Shown here: in pieces, positions 1-9,384 of the stretch
How positions within the stretch are numbered: the stretch's first letter is position 1
Layout: each line of letters opens with the position of its first letter
Source: Mesorhizobium australicum
GTDB lineage: Bacteria > Pseudomonadota > Alphaproteobacteria > Rhizobiales > Rhizobiaceae
Assembly (NCBI RefSeq): GCF_900177325.1
Contig: NZ_FXBL01000004.1
Coordinates: forward strand, 1,922,001-1,986,000
DNA: 64,000 nt
Direction: 5' to 3'
Program-made: the position numbers and the translations under genes
Notes under the pieces: generated by a model
The model's database searches: none
What the model was told of the DNA's origin: nothing
What the model saw: the letters and a program-made list of their open reading frames with translations, nothing else

Positions 1-1
1 G

Positions 2-175
2 TGGATCACTGATTTCTTCGTGATTATTGTCGAGTTGCATGATTGGTTGTTACCCAATAAGGCAACGTCTCAAAATTTTCTAAAGTCGATTTCTCAAGAG
101 AGGCGTGACTTCATACTAAGTGGCGAGAATATTTTTAGCATTCAATGTGCCCGGCAGATGGCGATAAATCGATGA
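2..175 (+). CDS. FkbM family methyltransferase, C-terminal end (partial)
   Basis: An open frame enters from the left edge and stops with TGA at 173-175. Its last 57 residues include ELHDWLLP and, further on, RDF..SGENIFSI, which match the conserved C-terminal end of FkbM-type SAM-dependent methyltransferases. These enzymes often O-methylate sugars in polysaccharide or glycolipid clusters, which fits the rhamnose genes directly downstream. Only the C-terminus is visible, so the SAM-binding part cannot be checked. The family call is from recalled motif similarity, not a search. Confidence 0.55.
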   Translation, partial: WITDFFVIIVELHDWLLPNKATSQNFLKSISQERRDFILSGENIFSIQCARQMAINR

Positions 176-195
176 TTCAGCATAAGGCAGGTTCC

Positions 196-1058
196 ATGCT
201 GGTCTTTGGCCGAAGCGGTCAGGTCGCAACAGAACTGCAGCGACTAAACGATGTAGTGGCGCTGGGACGCGATCAGGTTGATCTCTTGTATCCGGCCGCC
301 TGTGCTGCGGTCGTGCGCGCCCACCGCCCCCGAGCCGTGATCAATGCCGCTGCCTATACCGGCGTCGATGCCGCAGAGGAGGACGAAGCGATGGCCACAG
401 TGATCAACGCCAACGCCCCCGCGGCTATGGCTCGGGCCTGCGCGGCGCTGGATGTCCCTTTCGTGCATATCTCGACCGACTATGTATTTGCCGGCACTGG
501 CAGTCAGTCTTGGACGCCTGATGACAGCGTCGACCCCCAAAACGCATATGGCCGCAGCAAGCTGGCGGGCGAAGAGGCGATCCGTGCGGTGGGTGGCCGC
601 TATGCCATCATGTGCACCTCTTGGGTGTTTTGCGCCCATGGCGGCAATTTCGTCAAGACCATGCTGAGCTTGTCGGAAAGCGGCGCCAGCTTACGCGTGG
701 TGGACGACCAGATCGGTGCCCCACCCCCGTCCGCGCGGTTGCCGCAGCCTGCCTCAACATCGCCGATCAACTGGGCCAAAGCCCCACTAAATCGGGCACA
801 TATCACTTCAGCGGAGCGCCCGATACCAACTCGTGCGATTCCGCCCGCGCGATCCTTGCCATGGCCAAGCGCGCCACCATCGTCCAGCAGATTGCCACCG
901 CTGACTATCCCACGCCAGCCGCGCGGCCGCTGAATTCGCGGCTGGATTGTCGCCAGACCGAACAGGCCTTTGGGTTAGCCCGCCCCGATTGGCGCAAAGC
1001 GCTGACCGACGTCATTCACGAGTTGGAGCAGCAGATATGTGCACTCGAAAATGAATAA
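196..1058 (+). pseudogene. rfbD: dTDP-4-dehydrorhamnose reductase, frameshifted
   Basis: The product would reduce dTDP-4-dehydrorhamnose to dTDP-L-rhamnose, the last step of rhamnose donor synthesis. The N-terminal part starts at ATG 196 and shows the Rossmann motif GRSGQVATEL, then AYTGVDAAE, STDYVFAG and the catalytic YGRSK (Tyr and Lys of the SDR motif). At about 715-725, in a C-rich run after VVDDQIG, the frame shifts. The rest (VRAVAAACLNIADQLG, KSGTYHFSGAPD, to a stop at 1056-1058) continues in the next frame. The upstream frame opens at 145, but the homologous part begins at 196. A one-base loss in the C run is the simplest cause; a sequencing error is not excluded, though rfbA beside it is also broken. 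Confidence 0.85.
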
Positions 1059-1261
1059 TCTTGGCAGGTGGGTTGGGCACGCGGCTTCACCCGATCGCCA
1101 TGGGTATCTCGAAACAGCTTTTGTCGATCTACGACAATCCGATGGTCTATTACCCGCTGACGGTGCTAATGCTGGCGGGCATCCGCAATATCTTGATAAT
1201 CACCACCCCGCATGACCAAGAGCAATTCCAGCGCGCGCTTGGCGATGGGTAACCGCTGTTC

Positions 1262-2791
1262 TCAGGCCACGGCCTTGAGTGGCGCGGGGGCATAGGCCCA
1301 GGGCAGCAGGTCGTCGAGCTGGCTTTGCGGATGGCCTGCAACGATGAGGGTGATGACGTCGGCGAGGTAGGCGTACGGGTCGACACTGTTGAGTTTCGCG
1401 GTTTCTACGAGCGAGGCGATGGTCGCCCAGTGCTCGCCACCGCCGTCGGAACCGGCGAAGAGCGCATTCTTCCGATTGAGGGCGATTGGCCTGATCGAGC
1501 GTTCGACGACGTTGGAGTCGATCTCGACGCGGCCGTCGTCGAGGAAGCGACCAAGTCCGGCCCAGCGCGAGAGCGGGTAGCGGATTGCTTCGGCGAGCTT
1601 GCTCTTCTGGCTGATCAGGGCGAGCTTCTCGCGCAGCCATGGCTGGAGGGTATCGATGACGGGGCGGCTTCTTTCCTGGCGGGCGGTGCGCCGCTCTTCG
1701 GGCGAGCGTCCCCGTATCTCGCTCTCGATCTTGTAGAGTTCGGCGATGCGCTGGAGCGCCTCCGTGGCGATCGGCGCAGGTCCGGACTGGGCCAGTTCGT
1801 AGAAGCGTCGACGGACATGCGCCCAGCAGAACGCCAGGCTCACGGCATTGCGCTCGGCCAACGCCCGGTATCCGGCGTAGCCGTCGACTTGCAGGATTCC
1901 GACGAAGCCCTGAAGGTGCCGCAGTGGCTGTTCGGCCTTGCGGTCGGGCGCATAGAGATAGGCGACGCCAGGTGGAGCGATCCCGCCCCAGGGGCGATCG
2001 TCGCGGGCGTAAGCGAACAGCTGGCCCGTCTTGGTTCGGCCGCGCCCGGGATCGAGCACCGGCGCCGTGGTCTCGTCGGCGAAGAGCTTGCCGGACGCCT
2101 TCAGCCGCTCGAACAGCCGCTCGTGGACCGGCCGGAGCAGGAAGGCTGCCTTGCCGACCCAGTCGGCGAGCGTCGATCGATCCAGGTTCACGCCTTGGCG
2201 GGCATAGATCTGCGCCTGGCGATACAGCGGAAGGTGGTCGGCGTACTTGCCGACCAGAACATGGGCGACGGTCGCCTCGGTCGGGATGCCGCCTTCGACG
2301 AGCCGCGATGGAGCCGCCGCTTGCACAACGACCTCCTCGCAGCTCCGGCAGGCGTATTTCGGCCGGCACGTGACGATTACACGGAACTGGGCCGGCACGA
2401 TGTCGAGGCGCTCGGAGCGATCCTCGCCCATGACGTGCAGCATGCCCTTGCAGCACGGGCAGATCTTGTCGGGAATGTCGATGACCTGCTCGATACGCGG
2501 CAGGTGCGCGGGCAGTGCACCGCGGTTGGTGCGGCGCTTGCTGGCGCGAGCCTCGCGCTTGGCAGGATCGGCGGTGTCCTCCGCGGCGAAGCCCTCCGCC
2601 TCGACCTGCTCGGCCTCTTCCAGGCCCAGCAGCAGCTGCTCGACGGGCAGGCTCTCTGCCCTGCGGCCGAAGCGGTGGCGCTGCAGTTCCTTGATGATCT
2701 GGCGCAGCCGCTCGTTCTCGGCGCGCTCCGCCGCGAGCATCGCTTGAAGCGCGATCGGATCGTTGGTCTGAGGCTCGGCCGGGTTGCTCAC
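1262..2791 (-). CDS. tnpC: IS66 family transposase TnpC
   Basis: This 509-residue protein is the DDE transposase of the IS66 element. It has an N-terminal coiled-coil (MLAAERAENERLRQIIKELQRHRFG), the zinc-finger stretch CPCCKG with RPKYACRSCEE, and the catalytic core (LADWVGKA, LFADETT, VDGYAGY, CWAHVRRRF). The C-terminal part shows RWAGLGRFLDDGRVEIDSNVVER and ends in LLPWAYAP. The length is normal for IS66. It follows tnpB and ends 12 bp inside the left end of the element. It looks intact. Confidence 0.95.
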   Translation of the reverse strand: MSNPAEPQTNDPIALQAMLAAERAENERLRQIIKELQRHRFGRRAESLPVEQLLLGLEEAEQVEAEGFAAEDTADPAKREARASKRRTNRGALPAHLPRIEQVIDIPDKICPCCKGMLHVMGEDRSERLDIVPAQFRVIVTCRPKYACRSCEEVVVQAAAPSRLVEGGIPTEATVAHVLVGKYADHLPLYRQAQIYARQGVNLDRSTLADWVGKAAFLLRPVHERLFERLKASGKLFADETTAPVLDPGRGRTKTGQLFAYARDDRPWGGIAPPGVAYLYAPDRKAEQPLRHLQGFVGILQVDGYAGYRALAERNAVSLAFCWAHVRRRFYELAQSGPAPIATEALQRIAELYKIESEIRGRSPEERRTARQERSRPVIDTLQPWLREKLALISQKSKLAEAIRYPLSRWAGLGRFLDDGRVEIDSNVVERSIRPIALNRKNALFAGSDGGGEHWATIASLVETAKLNSVDPYAYLADVITLIVAGHPQSQLDDLLPWAYAPAPLKAVA

Positions 2792-2849
2792 AAGGCCGAT
2801 TCAATCATGCATTCCAATGCTTTGCCAGCGTCTCTAGCCGCCCATGGAA

Positions 2850-3206
2850 TCAACTTGCCGCGACCGGCGCGCGCGTCTCACGGGCGTCATGCACGCGCCG
2901 CCAATCCAACCCTTCCAGGAGCGCCTGCAATTGCGCCGCCGACAACCTCACCACGCCGTCGGTGATGGCAGGCCAGCAGAACTTCCCGTCCTCCAGACGC
3001 TTCGCCAGCAGGCACACGCCGGTGCCGTCGAAGTACACCAGCTTGACCCGATCGGCGCGCTTGGCCCTGAAGACGTAGACCGCGCCAGAGAACGGATCGG
3101 CGCCCATCGTCTCGCGTACCAGCGCCGCCAGGCCCTCGGCCCCCTTGCGGAAGTCCACCGGCTTCGTCGCGACCATCACCTTGACCGCACCCGTCGGCCC
3201 GATCAC
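2850..3206 (-). CDS. tnpB: IS66 family accessory protein TnpB
   Basis: This 118-residue protein carries the family signature TKPVDFRKGAEGL near the N-terminus, then FSGAVYVFRAKRADRVK and VYFDGTGVCLLAKRLEDGKFCWP. TnpB is needed for transposition in studied IS66 elements, but its activity is not defined. Its start overlaps the end of tnpA by 4 bp (ATGA type), which suggests translational coupling. tnpC follows after about 58 bp. Confidence 0.95.
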   Translation of the reverse strand: MIGPTGAVKVMVATKPVDFRKGAEGLAALVRETMGADPFSGAVYVFRAKRADRVKLVYFDGTGVCLLAKRLEDGKFCWPAITDGVVRLSAAQLQALLEGLDWRRVHDARETRAPVAAS

Positions 3207-3652
3207 GACGGCGCCTTCAGCGCACGGATCACCGCCGCCACCGTCCTGGCGTCGGCGCCACGACCGATCCGCATGGCGACGCCGTCAATCTCCAGCTCGA
3301 TCACGCCGGCTTCTCGCGCGGCCTTCCGCTTGCGCGTCGATCTCGCGCGCTTCCCCGCCGGTTCGGGCTCCGGTGCCGCCGCGACCACTGCTGGAACAAA
3401 CAATGGCTCCGGTGCCGGCGCACTCCCCAACGGCACCCGCGCGGACCGGCGCCAGGCGAACAGCTGCTGCGGGGACAATGCATAGCGCCGGGCCACCGCG
3501 CTCACGGTCTCGCCGGCATCGTAGCTTTCCGCCACGATCCGCGCCTTCTCCTCCGGCAACCATTCGCGCCGCCGTCCAGAACCCGTGAATATCTCAAGCC
3601 GTCGAACCGGCTCCTCGTCCCTGGACTTAAGCGTAAGCTCTGAAATCGTCAT
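3203..3652 (-). CDS. tnpA: IS66 family accessory protein TnpA (helix-turn-helix)
   Basis: This 149-residue protein has an N-terminal helix-turn-helix of the IS66/IS3 Orf1 kind: [37 protein letters not shown]. An Ala/Pro-rich linker and a short basic region follow ([11 protein letters not shown]), then [14 protein letters not shown]. It is the first gene of the element and overlaps tnpB by 4 bp. Length and layout are normal for the family. Confidence 0.9.
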   Translation of the reverse strand: MTISELTLKSRDEEPVRRLEIFTGSGRRREWLPEEKARIVAESYDAGETVSAVARRYALSPQQLFAWRRSARVPLGSAPAPEPLFVPAVVAAAPEPEPAGKRARSTRKRKAAREAGVIELEIDGVAMRIGRGADARTVAAVIRALKAPS

Positions 3653-4403
3653 GTGTCGAAGCCCTCAAAGGCTCCGAGCATCGTGGCTCATGACCACGCG
3701 CGAAAGGTGGTGCCGCAACAGCGCTCACGGCGATGGCAGCCAATGGGGCGTTTCACTCAGCTACGTGATCCAGCCCAACCCCGACGGGCTAGCGCAAGCG
3801 TTCATCTCGGGTGAAGATTTCCTTGATGGGGCGCATCGGTGATGGTGCTGGGCGACAACGTTTTTTTTTGGCCACGGTTTGTCTGACCTCTTGCAAGACG
3901 CCGTGCGGATGAAGACCGGCGCCACCGTCTTTGGCTATCGCATGGCCGACCCGGAGCGCTATGGCGTGGTGGATTTTAATGCCGATGGCACAGTGCGGTC
4001 GATCGTTGAGAAACCCTCGGTGCCGCGCTCGAATTACGCGGTCACCGGGCTTTACTTCCTCGACGGAACCGCGCCCGAACGCGCCAAAAAGGTGCAGCCA
4101 ACGGTCCGCGGCGAGCTGGAGATTACCAGCCTGCTGGAAAGCTATCTGTCTGACGGCACCCTCTCAGTAGTGAAAATGGGCCGCGGCTATGCATGGCCGG
4201 ACACCGGCACCCACGTCAGCCTGCTGGATGCGGGCAACTTCGCACCCTGACCGAACGCCAGGGCCAGCAAGTGGGTTCCCCAGACGAGGTCGCTTTCATT
4301 ATGGGCGGGATCACCAACGAGCAGCTCAATTCCCGTGCAAACCAGTTCGGCAAGAATGACTACGGGACATATCTGAAAGGCACAGGACGCCGCCGTCACT
4401 CAC

Positions 4404-4435
4404 AATCGATTCATCGATCAAAGGACGTGCTCTAG
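4404..4435. repeat. 32-bp repeat, inverted copy of 12177-12208
   Basis: Read on the minus strand, this stretch starts CTAGAGCACGTCC and ends GAATCGATT. It matches 12177-12208 (plus strand) at 29 of 32 positions; the differences are TT/CG and G/A in the middle. The two copies face each other across 7.8 kb of surface-polysaccharide, IS and integrase DNA. The copy here covers the last codons of the dead rfbA. CTAGAGC-starting intergenic repeats are common in Rhizobiales, so this may be a dispersed chromosomal repeat. Confidence 0.7.
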
Positions 4436-6193
4436 CGTCGCCAACGGATGACAGTTCAGCGACTGGTCAACCAAAATTCCACAGCGATCTTACTCATCGC
4501 CAAAATTTATCTTCCCTACTATCGAGGCAGCTAACAGGCGACTACCCAAAATGTTCAGGTGATTGTCATCTCTATAGAGTACCGCATTCCCCCGCGTCAT
4601 ACTGCATACTTCGCCGGAACAAAGCTCTCGCCCAATCGAGATGTATTGAATACTGAATTCTCCTGCCAGTTCCTTGAGAATTGTTTCATAGACCGTCTCC
4701 TGTTAAATTAATTTATCTATTTTTATTTCACAAGTGTGGCTACGTCGATATATGCAATTATCCGGGCTCTTCGCGAACACTGGAACATCACCCAATAAAA
4801 CTACACGATGACCGGCGAACTGCAGGAACTTTATTGTTTCGGAAAATCCCCGTCGGAAGTCTTCGGAATCTAATACTCTTCGATTGTATTGCATCGCGAG
4901 AAAGATCGTTTTTGAAGAGCTCGCGCTTCCCAGATACGAAAATACTTCCCGAAACACCTTCTCGTCGCGATAGGGCGGTGCGGCAAAGATAAAATATCCA
5001 ACATTTATTCTTGGGCGCGCCTCCGCCAGCCCTAAGAACAAATGCTCCACATGTGAGTCCCCGAGCAAAATCCAGTCCAAGTCTCCTGCGCGAGATTGCC
5101 TGCAACGAACAATCCCTTGATATATTAGTGCGCTCGCACGTAGTTTCTCCGGTTCACAATCGATATATCTTTTACTCAAATATTCAAAAAAACTCTCATT
5201 TCCTGTATCACCGACAAATAAGGGATCAAATCGACTTCTAAAACCATCCTTCATATGGCCCAATGCACCAAATCCGATCAAGCCAATAGACATTATTGTT
5301 GAACCTAGAAAAATCATTCTTCGACTAAAAGCAGGGACTCTGCTTCTAAACGGCATCTCGACGGCATAGTATGTGAAAACCGCGAGCAGCACCGAAGTAA
5401 GTGTTGCGATGACCAATTGCGACTGTGTTATTTCAATCGATGAATACTGTCGCAAAAAAGCGAATATAGGATGGTGCCAAAGGTATAAACTGTATGATAT
5501 AAGCCCAATACCGATACTTAATCGTGAAGACAAAATCGCATACAATATTGTATTTGGCAATGCAAATATTATTATAAGAACGGCTCCAAGAGTAGGAATA
5601 AGGGTATAAAGACTAGGAAACGGTGTCAGATTATCATAACGAATTACCGAATAGGCTATAAAAGAAAGGCCCAAGAGTGATAGAAAGTTGTTTGCCCATC
5701 CGGCCGTACTTGTATCTCGATCGTGCATGTAGAACGCTACGAACGCACCAATGAGTATCTCCCATGCCCGCGTGGAAAGCAGATAGAAGGTGGCGCCAGG
5801 GTATCTGGATGAGCCCCAGTGCGCCGCAACCAGACTCAGAACGAAAGTAGCCACGAGCATCCCGACAACTATTCGGGTGCCGCAGCGCCAAGCGACGATT
5901 AAGAAGACCGGAAAGATAATGTAGAACTGCTCTTCTACGGCCAAACTCCATGTATGTAAGAGTGGCTTCAATTCCGTAGCTGTGTCAAAGTATCCACTCT
6001 CGCGCCAAAACAAGATATTTGATGTAAACGACGCAACAGCCAATAAGCTCTGTGAAAAATCCTTCATGTCGTTAGGTGGCAAGAGAAGCCATGCAGTCGC
6101 GATGCAGAAAACATCGACACCGACAAAGCCCCCGTCAAAATAATCGGGAAGTATCCCCTTGACACAAGTAGAGGGTTCGTTCTATGAAGGGGC

Positions 6194-7081
6194 ATGAGAA
6201 AGAGCAAATCCCCTGCCTTTTCGGTCCGCGACTTCTTCGCCCGGTTTCCCGATGATGAAGCCTGCCTCCAGCACATCATGGACGTGCGATTCGGCATGCG
6301 TCACGCCTGCCGCGAGTGCGGCGTTGAGGCGACCTTCCACCGTATGACTGACCGCCGCGCGTTCGCCTGCGCGGCTTGCGGCGACCATGTGTATCCGACC
6401 GCCGGCACCGTGTTAGAGGACACCCGCACGCCTCTCCAGTCGTGGTTCTATGCCATCTATCTGTTCGTCACGACGCGCCACGGCGTTTCGGGCAAGGAAC
6501 TCCAGCGCCAGCTTGGCGTGACCTATAAGACGGCTTGGCGAATGGGCATGAAAATCCGCGAGCTGATCGGCTCGGGCGAGGACTTCGACATGCTCCAGGG
6601 TCACGTCGAAATGGACGAAGCGTATGTGGGCGGCAAGCGTCCCGGCAAGCGCGGTCGCGGCGCCGAAGGTAAGACGATCATCATGGGCATGAAGCAGCAC
6701 GGCGGGCCGATCCGCACTGTTGTCATCCCGAACGTAAAGAAGCCGACCCTTCGCGGCGTAGTGCTTAAGAACGTGAAGCCGGGTTCGGTCGTCTCGACGG
6801 ACGAACTGATGTCCTATGGCTTACTGACCGACGATGGTTACGTGCACGGCACCGTGACGCATTCTGAGAAGGTCTGGCGCGCTTACGATCTGCGCACAAA
6901 GCAGTTCCATTCGACCAATTCGGTGGAGACGTTCTGGGGGCTGTTCAAGCGTTCGATTTGCTCGACGCATATCAGCGTGTCCAGCAAATACATGGACCGC
7001 TACCTTGCGGAATTCACTTTCCGGTCGAACTATCGCGTGATGCAGAACGCGATGTTCGATCTGATTGTGTCTCGTGTTTGA
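6194..7081 (+). CDS. IS1595 family transposase (ISXO2-like)
   Basis: This 295-residue protein has an N-terminal zinc ribbon (CRECGV at about 36-41 and CAACGD at about 58-63), then a helical region (WFYAIYLFVTTRHGVSGKEL). The ISXO2-like DDE-type core shows GHVEMDEAYVGGKRPGKRG, VSTDELMSY and HSTNSVETFWGLFKRSI. The length is normal and no lesion is visible, so it can probably act on the 17-bp ends of this element. The frame starts at 6194, 32 bp inside the left end. Confidence 0.93.
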   Translation: MRKSKSPAFSVRDFFARFPDDEACLQHIMDVRFGMRHACRECGVEATFHRMTDRRAFACAACGDHVYPTAGTVLEDTRTPLQSWFYAIYLFVTTRHGVSGKELQRQLGVTYKTAWRMGMKIRELIGSGEDFDMLQGHVEMDEAYVGGKRPGKRGRGAEGKTIIMGMKQHGGPIRTVVIPNVKKPTLRGVVLKNVKPGSVVSTDELMSYGLLTDDGYVHGTVTHSEKVWRAYDLRTKQFHSTNSVETFWGLFKRSICSTHISVSSKYMDRYLAEFTFRSNYRVMQNAMFDLIVSRV

Positions 7082-7205
7082 TCACCTTGGAGGCCGCACC
7101 TAAGAACGCGGCCTCATTTGCCGCGCCGATGCCCGCTTCCTCAGCCTGACGAATGAAGTCTTCCAAGCGGTTTTCTTTGATCGCCCGCGCCAAGGTCAGT
7201 TCCAT
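7014..7205 (-). CDS. small IS1595 passenger protein (unknown function)
   Basis: This 63-residue frame starts at ATG 7203-7205 and runs convergent to the transposase gene, overlapping its 3' end by 68 bp. It has the pattern ELTLARAIKENRLEDFIRQAEE..G and a tail TSRSASRDSSTGK. Small proteins with an AIKENRLEDFI block and a TSRSAS tail are, from memory, common beside IS1595 transposases in rhizobia. Because the 3' half overlaps the transposase gene, part of the tail could be a coding shadow. No function is known to me. Confidence 0.45.
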   Translation of the reverse strand: MELTLARAIKENRLEDFIRQAEEAGIGAANEAAFLGAASKVIKHETQSDRTSRSASRDSSTGK

Positions 7206-7247
7206 CCTAGGTTCCCACTAACGGCCTGTTGACCTGCCACTGAACTG

Positions 7248-8177
7248 TCATCCAGTGGCGATTAGAGCCTCGGCCGTTTCTGTTACGCCGTAGGGCGCGG
7301 GTTGAGCAACCGGTGGAGACGCGAAGCCCTTATCGAGCGAAGCGTCGGAGGCGGTTGCGGCGAGGGTTCCGGCGAAGGCCGCCGGGGTCTGGTAGCCGAG
7401 CGAGGAGTGTGGCCTCGCGGTGTTGAAGTCCTGCCTCCATTCGGCGATGGCGCTGCGCGCATGGTCGATGCCGAAGAACAGGCTCTCGTTCAGCAGCTCG
7501 TCCCGCATCCGCCCGTTGAAGCTCTCGACATAGCCGTTCTGCATCGGCTTTCCCGGCGCGATGTAGTGCCACTCGACACGATGGTCCTTCGACCAGGCGA
7601 GGATGGCGTTCGAGGTGAACTCCGTGCCGTGGTCGGAAACGATCATGGCCGGCCTGCCGCGACGGCCGATCAGATCGGTCAGCTCACGTGCCACCCGACG
7701 ACCGGAGATCGACGTGTCGGGGATCGCGGCCAGGCATTCGCGCGTCACGTCGTCGACGATGTTGAGCACGCGGAACCGCCGACCGCAGGCGAACTGGTCG
7801 TGCACGAAGTCCAACGACCAACGCGCATTCGGTCTCGCCTCGACCAGGATCGGCGCTCGCGTGCCCACCGCTCGTCGCCGCGCCCGGCGCTTGCGAACTG
7901 TCAGCCCTTCCTCCCGGTAGAGGCGATAGATCCGGTTGATCCCCGAAGGCTCACCCTCCCGCCGCAGCAGAATGAACAGGCGCCGATAGCCGAAACGCCG
8001 GCGTTCATTGGCGAGGTCACGCAGCTTGCCGCGCAACTCCGTCTCCGGCGGACGGCAGGACCGGTAGCGGATCATCTTGCGATCGGCACCGACGAAGGAA
8101 CAGGCCCGCCGCTCCGACAGGCCCATGGCGGACCTCAGATGCGCGACGGCTTCGCGCTTGGCGGCGGGCCCTACCAT
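7248..8177 (-). CDS. IS3 family transposase OrfB (DDE core)
   Basis: This frame encodes the rve-type integrase core: an N-terminal HTH_21 region ([29 protein letters not shown]), then [24 protein letters not shown] and [18 protein letters not shown], ending with [14 protein letters not shown]. The three catalytic acids are in place. It lies in the -1 frame relative to orfA; the overlap at 8171-8177 sits in a run of seven A (minus strand), a likely programmed frameshift site that gives the OrfAB transposase. Confidence 0.93.
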   Translation of the reverse strand: MVGPAAKREAVAHLRSAMGLSERRACSFVGADRKMIRYRSCRPPETELRGKLRDLANERRRFGYRRLFILLRREGEPSGINRIYRLYREEGLTVRKRRARRRAVGTRAPILVEARPNARWSLDFVHDQFACGRRFRVLNIVDDVTRECLAAIPDTSISGRRVARELTDLIGRRGRPAMIVSDHGTEFTSNAILAWSKDHRVEWHYIAPGKPMQNGYVESFNGRMRDELLNESLFFGIDHARSAIAEWRQDFNTARPHSSLGYQTPAAFAGTLAATASDASLDKGFASPPVAQPAPYGVTETAEALIATG

Positions 8178-8452
8178 TTTTTTGACAGCAGCTCGCGAAG
8201 GGCCGAGGCTTCCAGCATCTGGTCGGCGAGCAGCTTCTTCAGCTTCGCGTTCTCGTCTTCCAGGGCCTTCAGGCGTTTGGCGTCGGACACGTCCATGCCG
8301 CCATACTTCGCCTTCCAGTTATACAGCGTCGCCTCCGAAACCCCGTGCTTGCGGGCCAGGTCGCCCGCCTTCGCACCCGCCTCGTGCTCGCGCAGAACCG
8401 CGATGATCTGCTCTTCCGTAAACCGCTTCCGCTTCATCTGTCCGTCCTTCAA
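8171..8452 (-). CDS. IS3 family transposase OrfA (helix-turn-helix)
   Basis: This 93-residue protein begins [26 protein letters not shown] and has the HTH block [25 protein letters not shown], then a leucine zipper ([21 protein letters not shown]). It is the DNA-binding first frame of the IS407-type element. It ends SKKW just after the A7 run used for frameshifting into orfB. Confidence 0.93.
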   Translation of the reverse strand: MKDGQMKRKRFTEEQIIAVLREHEAGAKAGDLARKHGVSEATLYNWKAKYGGMDVSDAKRLKALEDENAKLKKLLADQMLEASALRELLSKKW

Positions 8453-8553
8453 TCGAGGCCGGACTCTAACTCCAGGTGGAGGAAAAACTCAGTGGCAGGT
8501 CACTGTTTACGGGGCATTGGTATCAGTCTAGAATCGCCTGAGGAGGCTTGCGA

Positions 8554-9384
8554 GTGACTAAGCCGCTTCGGCATGACGAGATACGTCTGATAATTAAGCC
8601 AGCCGATGCGCCGGCCGATTCCACGCGTCCTATTCCCGCGAGAGTCCTTCAGCGCACCTTTAGCACAGTTCTCCGATCGCTCAAAGTTGCGGACGCGGAA
8701 CTCCACGATAAGGCTCACCGAAGCGAGTTTTTTATCTCGCATCTCGCTATGGGATCAAACGAGATTGGTGTGTTTGAGCAGCCGCGGTCTGCCTCACCCA
8801 TGTCGTCGATCGACCTTTTCAGGCAGATTACGGGTTCAATCTATCGCAGTGAATTTGAACGCGCCGCTGAGAGTGAGAACGTTGCCAAAAGTGTTGTGGC
8901 GGTAGGTAAGGCGGTTGATATTGATTTCCCGGCTGTCGCTCTATTCCCGACGGACAGCATCCCTCTGGACGGTTTCTTTGCGAAACAGGCAGATCGCCTC
9001 AGGCAAACGATGACGACAAGTGGCCTCAAGAGCCTCTTTTTTGCCGGAAGTGCCATTGGGGCATTTGATGGCACGCTAGGGGAAATCGACTATCGCGGCC
9101 CAACGTGGACAGGGCATTTGGTTCTGCCTGGCGGTGGAGTCCAGATTGAATGCGTTTTCAACCGAAGCATGGGTGAGGACGCATTTAATCGGTATGGAAA
9201 CAAGCGGGTATCGATAAGCGGTCGGGCAATCTACACCGGCGACAGTCAACTGCCGGAACGTATCGAAGTGAAGACAATCGAAGAGATACCACTGGCGCGA
9301 GAAGCCATCGACATACGGGGCAGTCTTTCGGGGAAACGTTATTTCGGCGTTCGGGGAAACAGTGACGGCAAAAATCTCCAGTAG
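8554..9384 (+). CDS. uncharacterised partner of PIN-domain protein
   Basis: I place the start at GTG 8554, seven bases after AGGAGG at 8541-8546; the frame is open from TTG 8548. The 276-residue product is soluble, without signal or membrane segment. The C-terminal third (GTLGEIDYRGPTWTGHLVL, CVFNRSMGEDAFNRYGNKRV, ISGRAIYT, RIEVKTIEEIP) has the beta-rich pattern of small barrels seen in uncharacterised proteins next to PIN genes: a short ligand-facing strand set, then 'G.rV.v.G.a.y......i.v..ie'. It overlaps the PIN gene by 23 bp. I infer a long antitoxin or regulator; no named family is recognised. It rides on the IS1595 element. Confidence 0.75.
   Translation: MTKPLRHDEIRLIIKPADAPADSTRPIPARVLQRTFSTVLRSLKVADAELHDKAHRSEFFISHLAMGSNEIGVFEQPRSASPMSSIDLFRQITGSIYRSEFERAAESENVAKSVVAVGKAVDIDFPAVALFPTDSIPLDGFFAKQADRLRQTMTTSGLKSLFFAGSAIGAFDGTLGEIDYRGPTWTGHLVLPGGGVQIECVFNRSMGEDAFNRYGNKRVSISGRAIYTGDSQLPERIEVKTIEEIPLAREAIDIRGSLSGKRYFGVRGNSDGKNLQ

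Larger units (their letters stand above)
1249..3728 (-). mobile_element. IS66-family insertion sequence inside rfbA
   Basis: The element is 2,480 bp and holds tnpA, tnpB and tnpC, all on the minus strand. Exact 8-bp direct repeats GGCGATGG flank it at 1241-1248 and 3729-3736, the target duplication size expected for IS66. The ends form an imperfect inverted repeat: GTAACCGCTGTT at the left and, reversed, GTGAGCGCTGTT at the right. Removing the element and one repeat restores the rfbA sequence [14 protein letters not shown]. All three genes are open, so the element may still be active. Confidence 0.95.
1049..4435 (+). pseudogene. rfbA: glucose-1-phosphate thymidylyltransferase, split by IS66 and frameshifted
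   Basis: RfbA makes dTDP-glucose from glucose-1-phosphate and dTTP. The first part ([13 protein letters not shown], then SKQLL.IYD.PM.YYPL) reads in the frame of 1061-1248 and is cut after ALGDG by an IS66 element at 1249-3728. The gene resumes at 3737 with [12 protein letters not shown]. More lesions are visible: the normal start is lost (TGA lies just before IILAGG), the frame slips near 3834, a run of nine T at about 3861 puts DNVFF and GHGLSDLL in different frames, and another slip occurs near 4246 before RTLTERQG. The end (QFGKNDYGTYL) stops at 4433-4435. Several independent lesions make this a long-dead gene. Confidence 0.9.
7230..8502 (-). mobile_element. IS3-family element, IS407-type, nested in IS1595 element
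   Basis: Perfect 14-bp terminal inverted repeats lie at 7230-7243 (TGACCTGCCACTGA) and 8489-8502. A 4-bp direct repeat CTGT flanks them at 7226-7229 and 8503-8506, the size expected for the IS407 subgroup. It carries orfA and orfB on the minus strand. It separates the IS1595 transposase from the PIN cassette, so it inserted after the IS1595 element was formed. Confidence 0.95.

Noticed and set aside
1325..2965. 546-codon plus-strand frame opposite tnpC
   Set aside because: Shadow of the GC-rich transposase gene; low-complexity composition and no family motifs, while the minus strand holds a complete IS66 operon.
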